A stretch of DNA of 64,000 nucleotides from the NCBI GenBank assembly GCA_030267565.1, contig BRXU01000006.1, positions 5,166,001 through 5,230,000 of the forward strand, given 5' to 3'. The notes beneath the pieces are model-generated. The model was not told the DNA's origin. It searched no databases and saw only the letters and a list, made by a program, of their open reading frames with translations. The DNA comes from Pleodorina starrii. Its lineage: Eukaryota > Chlorophyta > Chlorophyceae > Chlamydomonadales > Volvocaceae. Numbering within the stretch: the stretch's first letter is position 1; the number at the start of each line of letters is the position of its first letter. The position numbers and the translations under genes are program-made. Below are positions 1 through 10,543 of this stretch, in pieces.

Positions 1-2186
1 CACGCACCTGCGCCACCCGCTTGTGGTGCATTCGATGGAAGTCCCTCTCCTTCCGGAACTTGTCCCACGTGGCACTGGCGCGAGAGGCGATGGACTTGGC
101 CTCCGCCAGCTCGCGACGCAGCCCCGAAACCTCGTCCTCGAGCTCCTGGGGGTGCGTGCACGCGTTCGTGTGGGCACGTGTGCGTGTAAGTGGATGTGTG
201 TACCGCTACATGTGCTGGAGTCTGGGTGCGTGTGGATGTGGATGTGGGTGCAGGTGCTTGTTTGTGTGTGTGGATTATGTATCGGGCGTTGCGGGGGAGA
301 AGTAGTGGATGGATGCAAAGCGCCAAGCCGCAGTGGAGCGGCGGCGGGCAGAAGGGAATGGGAGGAGGGATGGGAACGAGTGGCCTGCGAGCTGGGCAGG
401 CCTTTGTGCAGCAGCCGAAACCAGTCACTCAGGCGCCAGGCCGCCGGCAGGGGCCAGGCCTCTCCTGGGCCAGCTTAGGCCCAGCCCTGCCCGCACGCGT
501 GCCCCGGCGTCCTTCCGGGTTTCAGGCCGCGCAGCCCCACCGAGCAAGCTGCCTCCACACCCGTCAGTACTGCGTGCCCAACCGTCACTGTTGCCGCACT
601 GCTGCGCTGCGATGTGCGGACACACGGCAGTCGGTCTGGCCTGTGCTGGTCTGGGATGCCTCTCCGCTTGGCGGCCCCCGCCTGGCTCGCGTCTCTCGAA
701 CGGTTGCCGACAGGCTGCCACTGCGATTCGCGCACCTAGCCCAGCCCAGCCCAGCGTGGGCGAGTGCGCGAGCACACTTTCCGCCCTCCTAAGCAGCCCC
801 CTGGGACTGAGCCCCTAACAGCTCATCACCGCGATAGGCTGCTGTGGGCTGCTGGTGGGCGGCCGACGGCCAGCCGTCCGGCTAGCGCTGTCGCCGGCGC
901 CGACAGAGGCCGCTGCTGGGAGTGAGTTAACTTAGGAGCTGAGCTGAGGCCATCAGCGTAACTGAGCTCATCAGCCGAGCTGAGCTGGGTCACCAGCATA
1001 GGTGGGGTGAGCTGGGAGTTCACACCATCCCGCAAATCCACTTGGCTCAGGAGCTGCAGACACACCCCCGCCGGGCTAACCCAGATGGACCATCGCATCT
1101 GCGTGCCACGACGCCGGGCGCCGGCCAAGAGTCGTCTCCCACGCCGGCTGCGGTCACTCCATGCATTAATGCGGCGCCGCAACACTATTACACTGATGTG
1201 AGGAGCCACCGACGCCGTCCAGGGATAATTACGCCATGGCTCCCCAGCTGCCTCACTTGCGCTGGGAGAGCTGGGATCGCCCTGGTCTCCGGCCAGCCGA
1301 TGGGAAGGCTGGGCCGTGTGCTGCGGGCCAGGCCTCAGCCGGGCGGTCTGTGGAGGCCAGCCGTCAGTTTCAGCCAGACGACCGTGCAATGGCAATGCGA
1401 AAGAGATGCGGTGGGTGTGACGGGGATCGCCGCCGCAACAGCAGTGCATGGTCGGCGTGGGGTAGGGCAACCCAGGTCCACGGGCTTCAATGCAGGCGGG
1501 CTGCAGGATTACCAACCCAGCCGGGTGCGAGGTGGGTGTAGCCTGCTGCGTTACCCCAAGCGCCCCCGCGGTCTTGTGATTCCTCGGGAAAAGCCCGCCA
1601 GTCGGGAGTGTGGTGTGGCTCAGCTGCCGCGGCTCCGCAGCGTGACTCACCGCGTTGCGCAGATAGACGTCGGGCACGGTGGTCGTGCTGTCCAAGCGGC
1701 CCGTAGCTTTGAGTTCATACCATTCCGCCTCAAAGCATTCACACGTGCGAGACAGGCCCATCTTTATGAAGAAGTTTCGAAGGAAATCGTCGATTACTTC
1801 CGGTTTCTTAACCACCTGTCCGGGCTGCACCTCCTGCGTCCGAGCTCGCGCTGTAGCTGTTTCCTGGAAATCAGTCATTTGGGTGAACGAAACAGATCGG
1901 TTGGTGCGGGTGAGGCAGGGCGCTGCTTCATGCTTCCGCGGGCGTCTCCTACACAGGGCCTCACCTTGGCGGTGAAGGCTTGAAGCTTTCTCAGAGCTGC
2001 ATCAAGGTCTTCACTGGCATTATCCTCCCCATCACTGCTGGGGCGACGTAGAAACCAGCCATCGAACATGCTCGCGCCTTCGACCACGCCAACAACAATG
2101 ACGTACCTCATAACATCAACCTCCTCATACTTGAAATCATCATCCGAATCCTCCAGCCGAAGCGCATCCAGTCCGTGCTCTGCCAT
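1..2186 (-). CDS. PF20: PF20/SPAG16 central-pair protein, N-terminal half (3' end off the window)
   Basis: PF20 (SPAG16 in animals) is a WD-repeat protein of the axonemal central-pair apparatus needed for flagellar motility. Four exons read in one phase-consistent frame on the minus strand: 2107-2186 (ATG at 2186), about 1965-2037, 1651-1863 and 8-145, with gt...ag introns. Exon 1 is acidic and ends near FKYEEVDVM. Exon 2 contains EDLDAALRKLQAF. Exon 3 has the conserved FFIKMGLSRTCECFEAEWYE and VPDVY segments. Exon 4 is coiled-coil-like and ends with the family hallmark KERDFHRMHHKR. Joining exon 3 directly to exon 4 gives the same VPDVY-to-KERDFH spacing as I recall for human SPAG16, so the 1.5-kb intron (146-1650) probably hides no exon. 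The C-terminal WD40 propeller lies beyond position 1. The acceptor of exon 2 is a NAGNAG site (2034/2037). Very likely a real, intact 5' half. Confidence 0.88.
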
Positions 2187-2232
2187 GGTCCTGTTCGGGC
2201 CGCGCGTCAGGTCGCGCAAGCCCCAGTCCCTT

Positions 2233-2240
2233 AATTTATA
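2233..2240 (-). promoter_or_regulatory. Putative TATA box of the PF20 gene
   Basis: On the minus strand TATAAATT lies about 47 nt upstream of the PF20 start codon at 2186. This would leave room for a short 5' leader. It is a motif match and spacing argument only. Confidence 0.4.
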
Positions 2241-2827
2241 GCGCTTTGCTCAAACTTCTTGTCGGTCAGTTCAATCATAACATGTGCAAAATGACACCAG
2301 CAGAACTTATCGCGGAGGGTGCTAACAAACAGGACACAGTCTTCTTGTTATTGGCTTGGCAACGACGTATACGGGCGGAACATAAGTCATACACGCGCTT
2401 CGGGAGCGAATCCAATGCACCGCCGGTTCCTCGCAACCGAACTAGCTGCGGAAGCAACCGACTTCGTACGTGACAATAACCGTCTCTTGGCGGTCGGCCG
2501 TTCGCTTAAAATACAGGGATGCCACTTGTGTCGTGCGCATTCACAAATGATAAAGTCAATGTCTTACCTGGGCAAACGTGTGTGCGTCTAGTGCAGGGCA
2601 GTATGCATCGGACCTGCTGTAACAAACGAGGACGAACGAGGCTTCCGCGCATCTGCATTGGAAAGGGCAAACAGTCCAGGCGTGTACATGCATTATATCT
2701 CGTTCTTCCAGTAATACGCAGCCCTTGAGTACACATGACCCATGAAGCTGCGCTTCATTGCCCGGAGCAAGTTTTGTAAAGGAGGAGAAGTGGCAGAGCG
2801 AGTACGAGTTGGCGGGGTCGGCCGAGC
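2241..2827. other. Intergenic DNA without a recognised gene
   Basis: Several short overlapping reading frames exist on both strands, but none has splice-supported structure, compositional coding character or recognisable similarity. The stretch separates the PF20 promoter side from the CA-rich repeat to its right. Confidence 0.5.
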
Positions 2828-2837
2828 GTACGGAGCG

Positions 2838-3012
2838 ACACTCACACACTCACATACAGTCACACGGTCACACACTCATACTCTGACATTCACACATGCA
2901 CGCACTCACACACTGTCACTCGCACACACGCACATATGCACACACACTCACTCGCACACACGCACACTCACTCACACTCACTCACTCTCACACACACTCA
3001 CACTCACTCACC
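2838..3012. repeat. CACA/CTCA low-complexity microsatellite
   Basis: An imperfect run of CACACTCA and related CA-rich words. Open frames across it (Thr-His-Ser repeats) are products of the repeat and are not counted as genes. Confidence 0.85.
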
Positions 3013-3292
3013 TCCAGAAAGGCCGCCCTGCGACGCCCCAGCTCCCAACGGACTCCGCCCCCCCCCGCAGCCGCAACCAGCAACGCCAAGACCGCCACTG
3101 ACGGCTCACCCGCTCACTCGACCCTCCCCACGCCGCGTCGTAATTCCGCCAACCGACGTCGCCCGCACCGCCTCACGCCAAGGCATGCCACGATTGCCAC
3201 CACACCACACCACACCACACCACACGACACGCCCCGCCTCGCCCCGCTACAGCCCCCCCCCAGCACGTCCTCCCTCCCGCACGTTGTTCTCC

Positions 3293-5007
3293 TCACGGCG
3301 GCGGCGCCACCTGCAGAGAGGAGCTGCCCGCGTACCGCTCCAACACCGGAAAGTAATGCACCACCTGCCGCCCACCACCGCCACCACCGGATGATGCTGT
3401 GGCGGCGGCGGCGGCAGCGCCGGCGCTCCCGCCGCCCAGCAGCAGCGGCTGCCGCGGCCGCTGCCCCAGGCCCGGCGGCGGCGGCACGACGCGCACCGCC
3501 AGCCTGCCGTGCGCCGCCAGATGGTGCAGCAGCTCCCGGACGGCCTGTGGCGGAATGACGTCCGACGACGACACCAGCAGCTCCCCCGGGAGGCCCGGTT
3601 GCCGCATCACCAGCCCCAGCAGCCGCTGCAGCAGCGCGTCCCACATCTTGACGTTGACGGCGCCCCGATGGTCCAGCCACGGCCACGCGTTCCCGCACCG
3701 CCGCCGCGCCAGCGCCCGCGCTGCCCGCACCCCCCCCCTGCACGGGCGCCCGCGCCGGCGCCCATGGACGAGGCCGCCGTCCCAGCGGCCCCAGGGCCGG
3801 CAGCCCTCGCCGCTGCGTCCTCCGTCTGCCTGCCCGCGCCCGTGCCCGCGCCCATGTCCGTGTCCATGGCTCCATGCCCTCTATGGCTGCTCCACTGGCA
3901 GCGGCCGGGGGAGGGCCCGCCTCCTGTGCCTCAGGTGCGACAGGGGCAGTCGCTGGAGCTGGCGCTGCGTCGGCGGCCGCTGTGCCGGCGGCGGCGGCTG
4001 CGGCGTCAGCGGCGGCGCCGCCGACCTCTACGATGGCGTCGCGGCAGTGCTGCGCCGCCTTGAAGTGCAGCGCGTCCCAGCCGCCCACCCGCCGCGCCAG
4101 GCCGTGCAGCTCGAGGCCCCGCAGCACCAACGACACGAGGTGATGCGTGGGCGGCACAGACACCGTCAGCAACGTCGTCGACGCCGCTGTCGGTGCCGAC
4201 GGCGGCGGCGGCGCTGCCGCCGCGCCGTCGGTCGATGCTGCGGCACCTTCGGCGGCAGTGGCGCCGCCGCTGCCCTCCGCGCCGCCCAGAGCTACGCCGC
4301 CGTCGGCGGCCTTGCCCAGCCGCGCGTACAGCTCCGCGAACGTCAGTCCGTCGGGCCCAGCCGCCTCCAGCAGCGCCTCCGTGGCCTCCGCCAGTTCCTC
4401 CATCACCGCAGGGCAGGACGGCGCCTCCGCCGCCAGATGTGCCTTGGCCGCTGCCCTGGCGGCGCCGCGGACCGCCGGGTCCGTCGCCACCGCCGACGGC
4501 GCAAACAGCGGCGCCGCGCCTTCGGGGAGCTCGCCCGCGCTGGGCCACGGACCGGAGCTGCCCGCGAGCTCGACCTCGGTGGCGGTCGCGCCGTCACCGT
4601 GGGCCAGCAGCCCGGCGCTCAGCCCGCCGCGACTGTGGTGATGGTGGTGGTGGTGGTGGTCGTCGTGTTGTTGATAGATGCTGCCTTTGGCCCGGCTTCG
4701 GGCGTTGCTGTTGTTGTTGGTGGTGGTGGTGATGGCGACCGTGGGCTTGATCGGCAGCGGCGGCGGCCGTGTGTCGCGTCTGCGGGCGCTGCGCCTCCGT
4801 CTCCGCCGCCGCCGCCGCACCGATCGCCACGCGCCTGCCCGCCACAGGCGCCGGCGCGGTGGGCCACACGCCGCCGCCGCCGCTGTCGGCCGCCGCCGCC
4901 GCCGCCGGCACGATGAGCAGCTGCACCGACGTCAGCAGCATGCTGGCAGTGGCCGCCTGGCCCGCCCACTCGGGCTGCGTCTCCACCGCCCCCGGCAGCA
5001 GCTCCAC
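3293..5007 (-). CDS. Probable B-block-binding subunit of TFIIIC, C-terminal part (model incomplete)
   Basis: The largest TFIIIC subunit binds the B box of tRNA genes and recruits RNA polymerase III. Two minus-strand segments resemble the C-terminal half of the plant/animal family. One is about 4050-4450 (GLTFAELYARLGKA..., then SLVLRGLELHGLARRVGGWDALHF). The other is 3293-3730 (WPWLDHRGAVNVKMWDALLQ, then LVMRQPGLPG, then HYFPVLERY before a stop at 3293-3295). The order and the W-P-W-L...N...W...L...LVM..PG pattern fit the family. The pieces lie in different frames, so at least two introns are implied, but the very GC-rich low-complexity sequence (Ala, Gly, His runs) hides the junctions. A further frame, VELLPGAVETQPEWAG near 4880-5007, looks coding. 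Upstream of it the same frame contains a TAG at 5008-5010 and then PLPSELVALVQALG, so either an exon boundary is missed or the copy is broken. The identification rests on remembered family patterns. Confidence 0.45.
4630..4740. repeat. Trinucleotide low-complexity tract (GTG/GTT)
   Basis: Runs of GTG, GTC and GTT on the plus strand, read as poly-His or poly-Gln on the minus strand. It lies within the probable TFIIIC locus and obscures the exon boundaries there. Confidence 0.7.
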
Positions 5008-5101
5008 CTAACCCAGCGCCTGTACCAACGCCACCAACTCGCTAGGCAGCGGCTCCTGCCCCTCCAGCGCCAGCGCCCCGCGGCTCACGTCCACAGAGCA
5101 G

Positions 5102-7076
5102 AGACGGCGGTGAGACACTGGAGGAGCTGCTGTTGCTGTTGCGAGATCTCAAGGTGAGGGTGCGTGTCCAGGACCAGGGCTAGGGCTCGGGCAAGAGTGA
5201 GATAACAAGTTAATGGGACGTGGGCGCTTCTGCACGGCCTCCGGATGTGAGAGAGCGTGTATGTGTGTATGTGTGCCCTTGTATGTGTATGGGTGAATTA
5301 AAGAAAGATACCGCAACGGAGGGAAGGAGGCGACGGTAGCGAACGGACCCAGGACCGTTGCGAGTGGACGTCGGGGCGGGAGGCTGGACCCCAAAGGAGT
5401 CGGGGGCGAGGTAACATGTGAAATGGGGGGTGGGCGCTGCTGAGCGAGAGCTGTGCTGCAGGTGACGAGGCCCATTTCGAGCATCTGGACTCTGGAGCCC
5501 ACTGTAAGGAAAAACATCACTTGAACTGTAATGACCGATGGCCTGCCATTTGGTTGTACTTGCGGCCATTGCCGTTACTGGGGACTCGCCATGTGCAGCA
5601 TTCCATACCCAGCCAAACCCGCCGCCACCCAAGCATTGCATCGATAACCGCCCGTCGCATCGCTCTCTATGCCCGTGCGCTTGCTGCCTCAGGATGTCCA
5701 AGATGAAGATGGCCGGGGGAGGCTGCCGCTGCCGCACCGCAGCATCTGTGCAGCACCACCCACCGTTGCGCCCGAGGAGGAGCAGGAGGAGAGTGCTTGT
5801 GGCCCGACCCCGGCCAAGCGCCCACGACTTGAATCGGACGAAGCTGTTGCTGCTACTGCTGCTGTTGGACCTGACAGCTGCTCTGGTAGCGGCGGTGGCG
5901 GCGGTGGCCATTCTGGGGGAGAGCAGCGGAAGGACAGCAAGGAGAAGGACGCCTCGGAGGGAGCCTCGGAGCTCACGGGGGCCGCGGCTGCGGTTGGGCT
6001 TGCTGGGCAGCTGTGTGGCTACCTGTGGGGAGAGCTGCTGAGGAACGTAATGCCGCACACTGCGCTGGAGGTGCTGCAGGTGCGTGCATGGGTGTGTGTG
6101 TGGGGGGGGAGGGGCGGGTCGGTAAGAACAACGAAGCTACCACAGCGAAGGAACCGAAGCATTGTCGCCCCCGTTGTCGTTGTCGCCGTTGCCGTCGCCT
6201 TGTCGTTTGGTCAAGTGGTCCAGCGGTGGTCCAAACATACGAACCGCAACGGTGGAACCGCAGCGAAGGAACCGCACTGAAGGGTACGTACCGGTAGTTG
6301 GATATGCTGCACACACAGTTCGTAGGTGTTTGAGCGATTGCATCCGTCCACATACCGGTACGACCGCAAGGATTTGCGATTTCCACTGCATACATTCTAC
6401 CCACGCCCGTGCAATCCTCCCTCCTCGTTTCACCAGGCGTTGGTCTCGGGCCCGGACACCACCTGCTGCGAGGTACAGCAATTCGTACAGAAGCAGGCGT
6501 ACTGCAAGCTCGCGACAATGGCGCCGGTGCAACGGCTGCAATTGCCGCCGTCGTTCCGGATGCCGGGCCACCCGGACTTCGAAGCCTTGCGGGAGGCGGC
6601 CGCAGCCACGGTACGTACGGAATGGATGGCTAAGTTGGGTGCGTAAGGGCTGGAGGGTGACTCGGGGCTGACAGCCCGCTGCCCGCCGATCTACATGTGC
6701 CCGCATGTGTGGATGTGTAAGCGTTCCGATTCTTGCTTTCGACCTGTGCAATCACTCCTGCTGTTGCGCACAGGACGAGTGTAGCAGCTATGAGGAGCGA
6801 AGGCCGCTGCCGACCCAGCCACAGCAGCCCGGCCTTCCGGAGGGGGCCACCACCACCACCGGTGCCGGTGCCACCTCCGCCGGGGGCGGCCGTGGTGGTT
6901 TTGGAGGCGGCGGCGGCACGCCCAGCGGCGCGCCGCCGCTGCCGCTGCCTGAGGTCGTCGCTGCTGCGCTGCGGAGCGGCCAACGGCTCAGTCGTCAGTG
7001 CAATGAGTGGCATCAGGGCAAGCAGGAGCACATTCTGGCGGCGAGGGGCACTAGTGCCGCCCACAGCAGAAGTTAG
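5102..7076 (+). CDS. Unrecognised nuclear-type protein, four exons, 5' end unresolved
   Basis: Exons read in one frame, all phase 0: about 5102-5153 (GETLEELLLLLRDLK then gtgagg), 5693-6079, 6437-6610 and terminal 6774-7076 (TAG at 7074-7076). Each junction has a gt donor and a cag/ag acceptor. The first visible segment is a leucine-rich helix. Exon 2 has an acidic stretch (PEEEQEE), a basic AKRPRLESDE motif that could be a nuclear localisation signal, a Ser/Gly-rich linker, and a helical segment GYLWGELLRNVM. Exon 3 contains TCCEVQQFVQKQAYCKL and PPSFRMPGHPDFEALREA. Exon 4 is Pro/Gly-rich and ends EWHQGKQEHILAARG. No family is recognised. The upstream exon or exons would overlap the antisense TFIIIC locus; either that locus begins further left or the two genes overlap head to head. 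Confidence 0.6.
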
Positions 7077-8280
7077 CAGCAGCAGATGCAGCAACAGCAG
7101 CAGCGATAAACAACAGTGACGGGGCATCTGAATAGGTAGATACGTACGCCCGGGAAGTAAAATAAGTGCAGACACAATACCGAATCTACGGGCGCGATGC
7201 GGCGGTACCACGTACCGGTATCATTGGTTATAGAGATGTAGGGACTGTGCACGGCGGGTGGCTGGGTGGTGGGGCGTGCGGAGGAGGCTCACACACTACC
7301 GTTTGACGTGATGTGAATGATCTACTGCTGGCTGGCAATGGTTAGTTTCGTTCATTTGTAGGTGTTGCCACTTGCCATGCACGCGCACGATGCATTTGCA
7401 GGGGCTGGGCCCTCGATAGCTGCGGCAGTATCTGTCGCCCCCACGTGGTACGGTGCTGAACTTTTTCCAGGTGCCAAACCCTTAAAGTGGCTCGTAAGCT
7501 TGGCGTTCCATAGCTGACCGCACAGCTGTTTGAAGCATCGTGTGACGTGCTTGTGCCGGCCCGCCTTGTGCTGCAGAGTTCGAGTGCTGGCAAACACGCA
7601 CCTTGTACGATGCATATTGACATGTCGAGGTCGTGCGATCGGGCAGGGTGTTGGCGACGTATCGTTCGTGAATCCCAAGTGTGTCTTCGGACGGACCAGC
7701 AGGGATTTGATACAGCGCTGCAGGTCGTTGGCACAGCATTTTTTTAGGCCCAGTCAATTCCCGCAGGTATAATATTGACTTAGCCGGAGAATTGTAGGAG
7801 GTTTCGGTTGCGCTCAGCACGTCTGGCTGAAGCTTGGAGCGTGCGAGCGTCCTCGCGCGGTTGGTACGGCTGCTGAGTCATCCACCTTCGTCCACTTGTT
7901 ATGTACGGTACCCCACTGTAAGGTTTCACTTGATGCAAAACCCTCTTCAGATAGCAAGTTGCTTGTAGTTAATCGTAGCAAGTTTTTATAGCAAGTAGCT
8001 CATATGTAACAAGTCGCCCGTAGAATATTATGTTCTTCTCGAGCAGCTCTAATGTTTGATGAGCTGAAGCTTTTGTGGATAGTTTATCAAATTTATTTAA
8101 AAGATGTAATGCAATGACAAAATCTGTCCAAATAGTTCGGTTAGCTTCTTCATGCTACATTCCTCAGCGCATGTCGCCAGAGTTCTTGATAAATAGGATT
8201 GCACTCAGTTCGCATCGTGCAGCAGTTTGACAGCCCTGCTAGTGGCCTACAATCATTTGGAGCTAGCGTTGTGCTGGTGA
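7077..8280. other. Non-coding stretch, nothing recognised
   Basis: No splice-supported or family-like reading frame was seen. A loose gcaagt/agcaagtt repetition occurs around 7956-8020, and the AT content is higher than in the genic part. Short open frames on both strands at 7340-7820 overlap each other and look like chance. Confidence 0.5.
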
Positions 8281-8820
8281 GTGCATGGAAGGTCGCGGCG
8301 GCCCTAAGGCACTACTGCCTTTCCTTATCGCCATCTTTCATCTTTTGCACTTGTCCGTTTGTTTAAATGGCGCCATTAACACTGTATTAAAGCACATATT
8401 TGACAGGAAGCGCCAGGGAATGAAGTGTCGCTTTCCTCGGCCATGGAACGGTTGTATGTCGCACTTGCTTGCTTACAGGAAGGAACCGCAGTAGCGGGTG
8501 GCTTGACAGTCATACTTTGCGCCCGCTTGCGTGCGCACCCATTGGAGAGGTGTCCAGGAGAGGGCGGTGCCAGCATGGCAGTTGGGATGTGAAGGGAGGC
8601 CGTCCAGTCAAGTACTCGACGGAGGCTCGTAATGTAAGTGTGGCAGGTTTCATTGCTTTCAGCAGAATGTATGGTGAGAGCGATTGGGTTGGGTTGGGTA
8701 ACGGCTTCACTCGCTCAGAGTGTGTGATGGGCGGACCGGCCCGTGAACGGTTGCGAGTACATACAAGCACGCGCCCTTTCGGGCGCGGGATGCCATATAT
8801 AGCGCCCGTTCCATCCGTTG
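8281..8820. other. Non-coding stretch, nothing recognised
   Basis: Short frames at 8285-8494 and 8469-8831 lack similarity or splice support. The stretch runs into the degenerate repeat that begins near 8820. Confidence 0.45.
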
Positions 8821-9212
8821 GCGTTGCGTAGCGTTGCGTTGTGTTGCGTTGCACACGAGGAGGCGCGCGACATCAATTGTGCATACACTTGCACGCGATT
8901 TGTGACTTGCAACGAAAATGCAATCGTTTTCGCGTGCTTCTTAGGGGGGCGTTGCGTTGCACAGCGTATGTAGCGTAGCGGAGCGGAGTGCGGCGTTGCA
9001 TCACGTGCGCAAGGACGCGCGCGCGACTTTAATCGCGCACGTTAAATTGCAACTTGCGACGTGCTTCTTGCAGCGAAAATGCGATGGTGCACGCGCGCGA
9101 TTTATGGCGTTGCGGAGCATAGCGGAGCGTGCACGACGCTGTTCGTGCACGTTGAAATTGCGACTTGCAATTTGCGAGGAAATGTGATCGTGAACGCGTG
9201 CTCATGAGGTGT
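8820..9212. repeat. Degenerate tandem repeat, about three ~125-bp units
   Basis: Three successive units share the order gcgttgcg / tagcggagcg / cgcgcacgtt / aaattgcaacttgcga / gcgaaaatgcgat / cacgcgcg. They differ by many substitutions and small indels. Alternating CpG-rich and AT-rich words give frequent short inverted repeats. Confidence 0.6.
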
Positions 9213-9415
9213 GTCATCAATGAATCATAAGCCTGCCTCCACTAATAATGGATTTCCTTGAACTTAGGTGCCCCCATCCAATGTCCTGATATCACAGGAG
9301 GAGGTGTGGACCATCCTTCACAATCAATGAAAGACACCAACAGTTGCAATCCAAGAGTGTTCATCCGGATGTTTCTGCTGCTGGGTGTCTAAACACTCTG
9401 GGAAAAGGGGGGGGT
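9213..9415. other. Short spacer between two repeat tracts
   Basis: Ordinary-looking non-coding sequence with no gene seen; ends in a run of eight G. Confidence 0.4.
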
Positions 9416-9419
9416 CTAG

Positions 9420-9735
9420 ACTCCGTAAAATGAGGTGCCTATTCTCCGTAAAGTAACCTCACTTTACGGAGGATGGTTCTCCGTAAAGTGTCTCCGTAGG
9501 GTCTCCGTAATATGACAACGTACATTACGGAGACCCTACGGAGACCCTACGGAGAGTATTTTACGGAATATAAACTGTAGTTTACGGAGACGCCGGCAAC
9601 CCCAAAACTTCATTACGGAGAGTCTACGGAGGGTCTTTACGGAATGTAAACCGCATATTACGGAATGTGAACCGTATATTACGGAAGATAAACCGTATAT
9701 TACGGAAGATAAACCGTATATTACGGAAACCGTAA
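9420..9735. repeat. TTACGGA/TCCGTAA motif array
   Basis: About eighteen copies of TACGGA or its reverse complement TCCGTA occur in about 310 bp. The left part mixes both orientations and can fold (for example ctccgtaaagt... with actttacggag). The right end is a 21-bp tandem repeat (ATATTACGGAAGATAAACCG plus T) of about four units. The same motif flanks the helicase fragments at 16.75-16.99 kb and 19.7-19.96 kb. Confidence 0.8.
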
Positions 9736-10099
9736 ACTGCACCGCCGCGGATCCAGACCCCGAGAGGTATATCCAGTACGATGGTAGTGAAAACCACCGA
9801 ATACGTGACTGAATGAATCCTCTCAAGTAGACAACCACTTGGTACGTAGGTGGCAAAGTTTTCAGTGACAAGATCCCTTTTCACCTTAAGTCCCCTAGCT
9901 AGGGATTGGGTTTAGCTAGTTCAGGCTGGCCTGGGCCAGACGGATAGTTCAGCCCGCTGCAGCCCCGTCCATACCCTGGGCAACAACGGGCCGGACTGTG
10001 CCAGACGGGTGGAGATACGCGCCCCGTGGTCGCTCGTCTTTGCGTTTTTCCCCTAGGTTCGCTTTTTAGTGTCTGGGTGGCTCGTGCTGTCTGGGCTGG

Positions 10100-10542
10100 T
10101 TGGTCTTTCCCTTGTCCTCGTGTCTCATCCCCTAGGAAGTGCCTGAGAGTTAGGGCACTGAATTGATGACCGAGAGTTCACCGGTTCGATCCCGGCCTTC
10201 GCAGAGGGCTGGGTGACCGATGGGGGCCCTGGTGTGGGAACGAACATCAGGTGATCGCATGGCTCTTTAGCCATGTCCCTGTCCCCTGCACTGGTAGAAC
10301 TCATCATGGTTGAATGTTCAAACAATGATGTGTCTGGCATATCTGGGAAGAATGCGTGCGGGTACCCAGATGTGATCTGAGTGAGACGGAGCCCAGACAC
10401 GGAGTGGGTGGGAGAAGCAACCCATCTTAGTCAAAAAGGCGGTCACCGCGGTAATGGGCTGTACCCGCCGATGAGGCATCAGTCAGTTCCCTTAACCCAC
10501 GCAATGGCTTACGGTCCAGCGTAATACTTTCTTTCTTTCTTT
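10100..10542 (+). mobile_element. Probable tRNA-derived SINE
   Basis: A canonical RNA polymerase III B box, GGTTCGATCCC, is at 10183-10193. About 40 bp upstream is an A-box-like stretch (TGCCTGAGAGTTAGGGC). Downstream is a non-tRNA body of about 330 bp ending in a CTTT repeat tail (10528-10543). This is the usual SINE layout: tRNA-like head, unrelated body, simple-repeat tail. No reading frame is needed for such an element. Boundaries are approximate and target-site duplications were not identified. Confidence 0.5.
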
Positions 10543-10543
10543 C

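Noticed and set aside
826..1650. Minus-strand continuation of the PF20 exon-3 frame as coding sequence
   Set aside because: A good donor (gtgagtc) follows NA at 1651, the spacing to KERDFH fits direct splicing to exon 4, and the continuation has no PF20-like sequence.
1042..1983. 313-codon plus-strand frame opposite PF20
   Set aside because: It lies antisense to confirmed PF20 exons and an intron, and shows no recognisable protein features.
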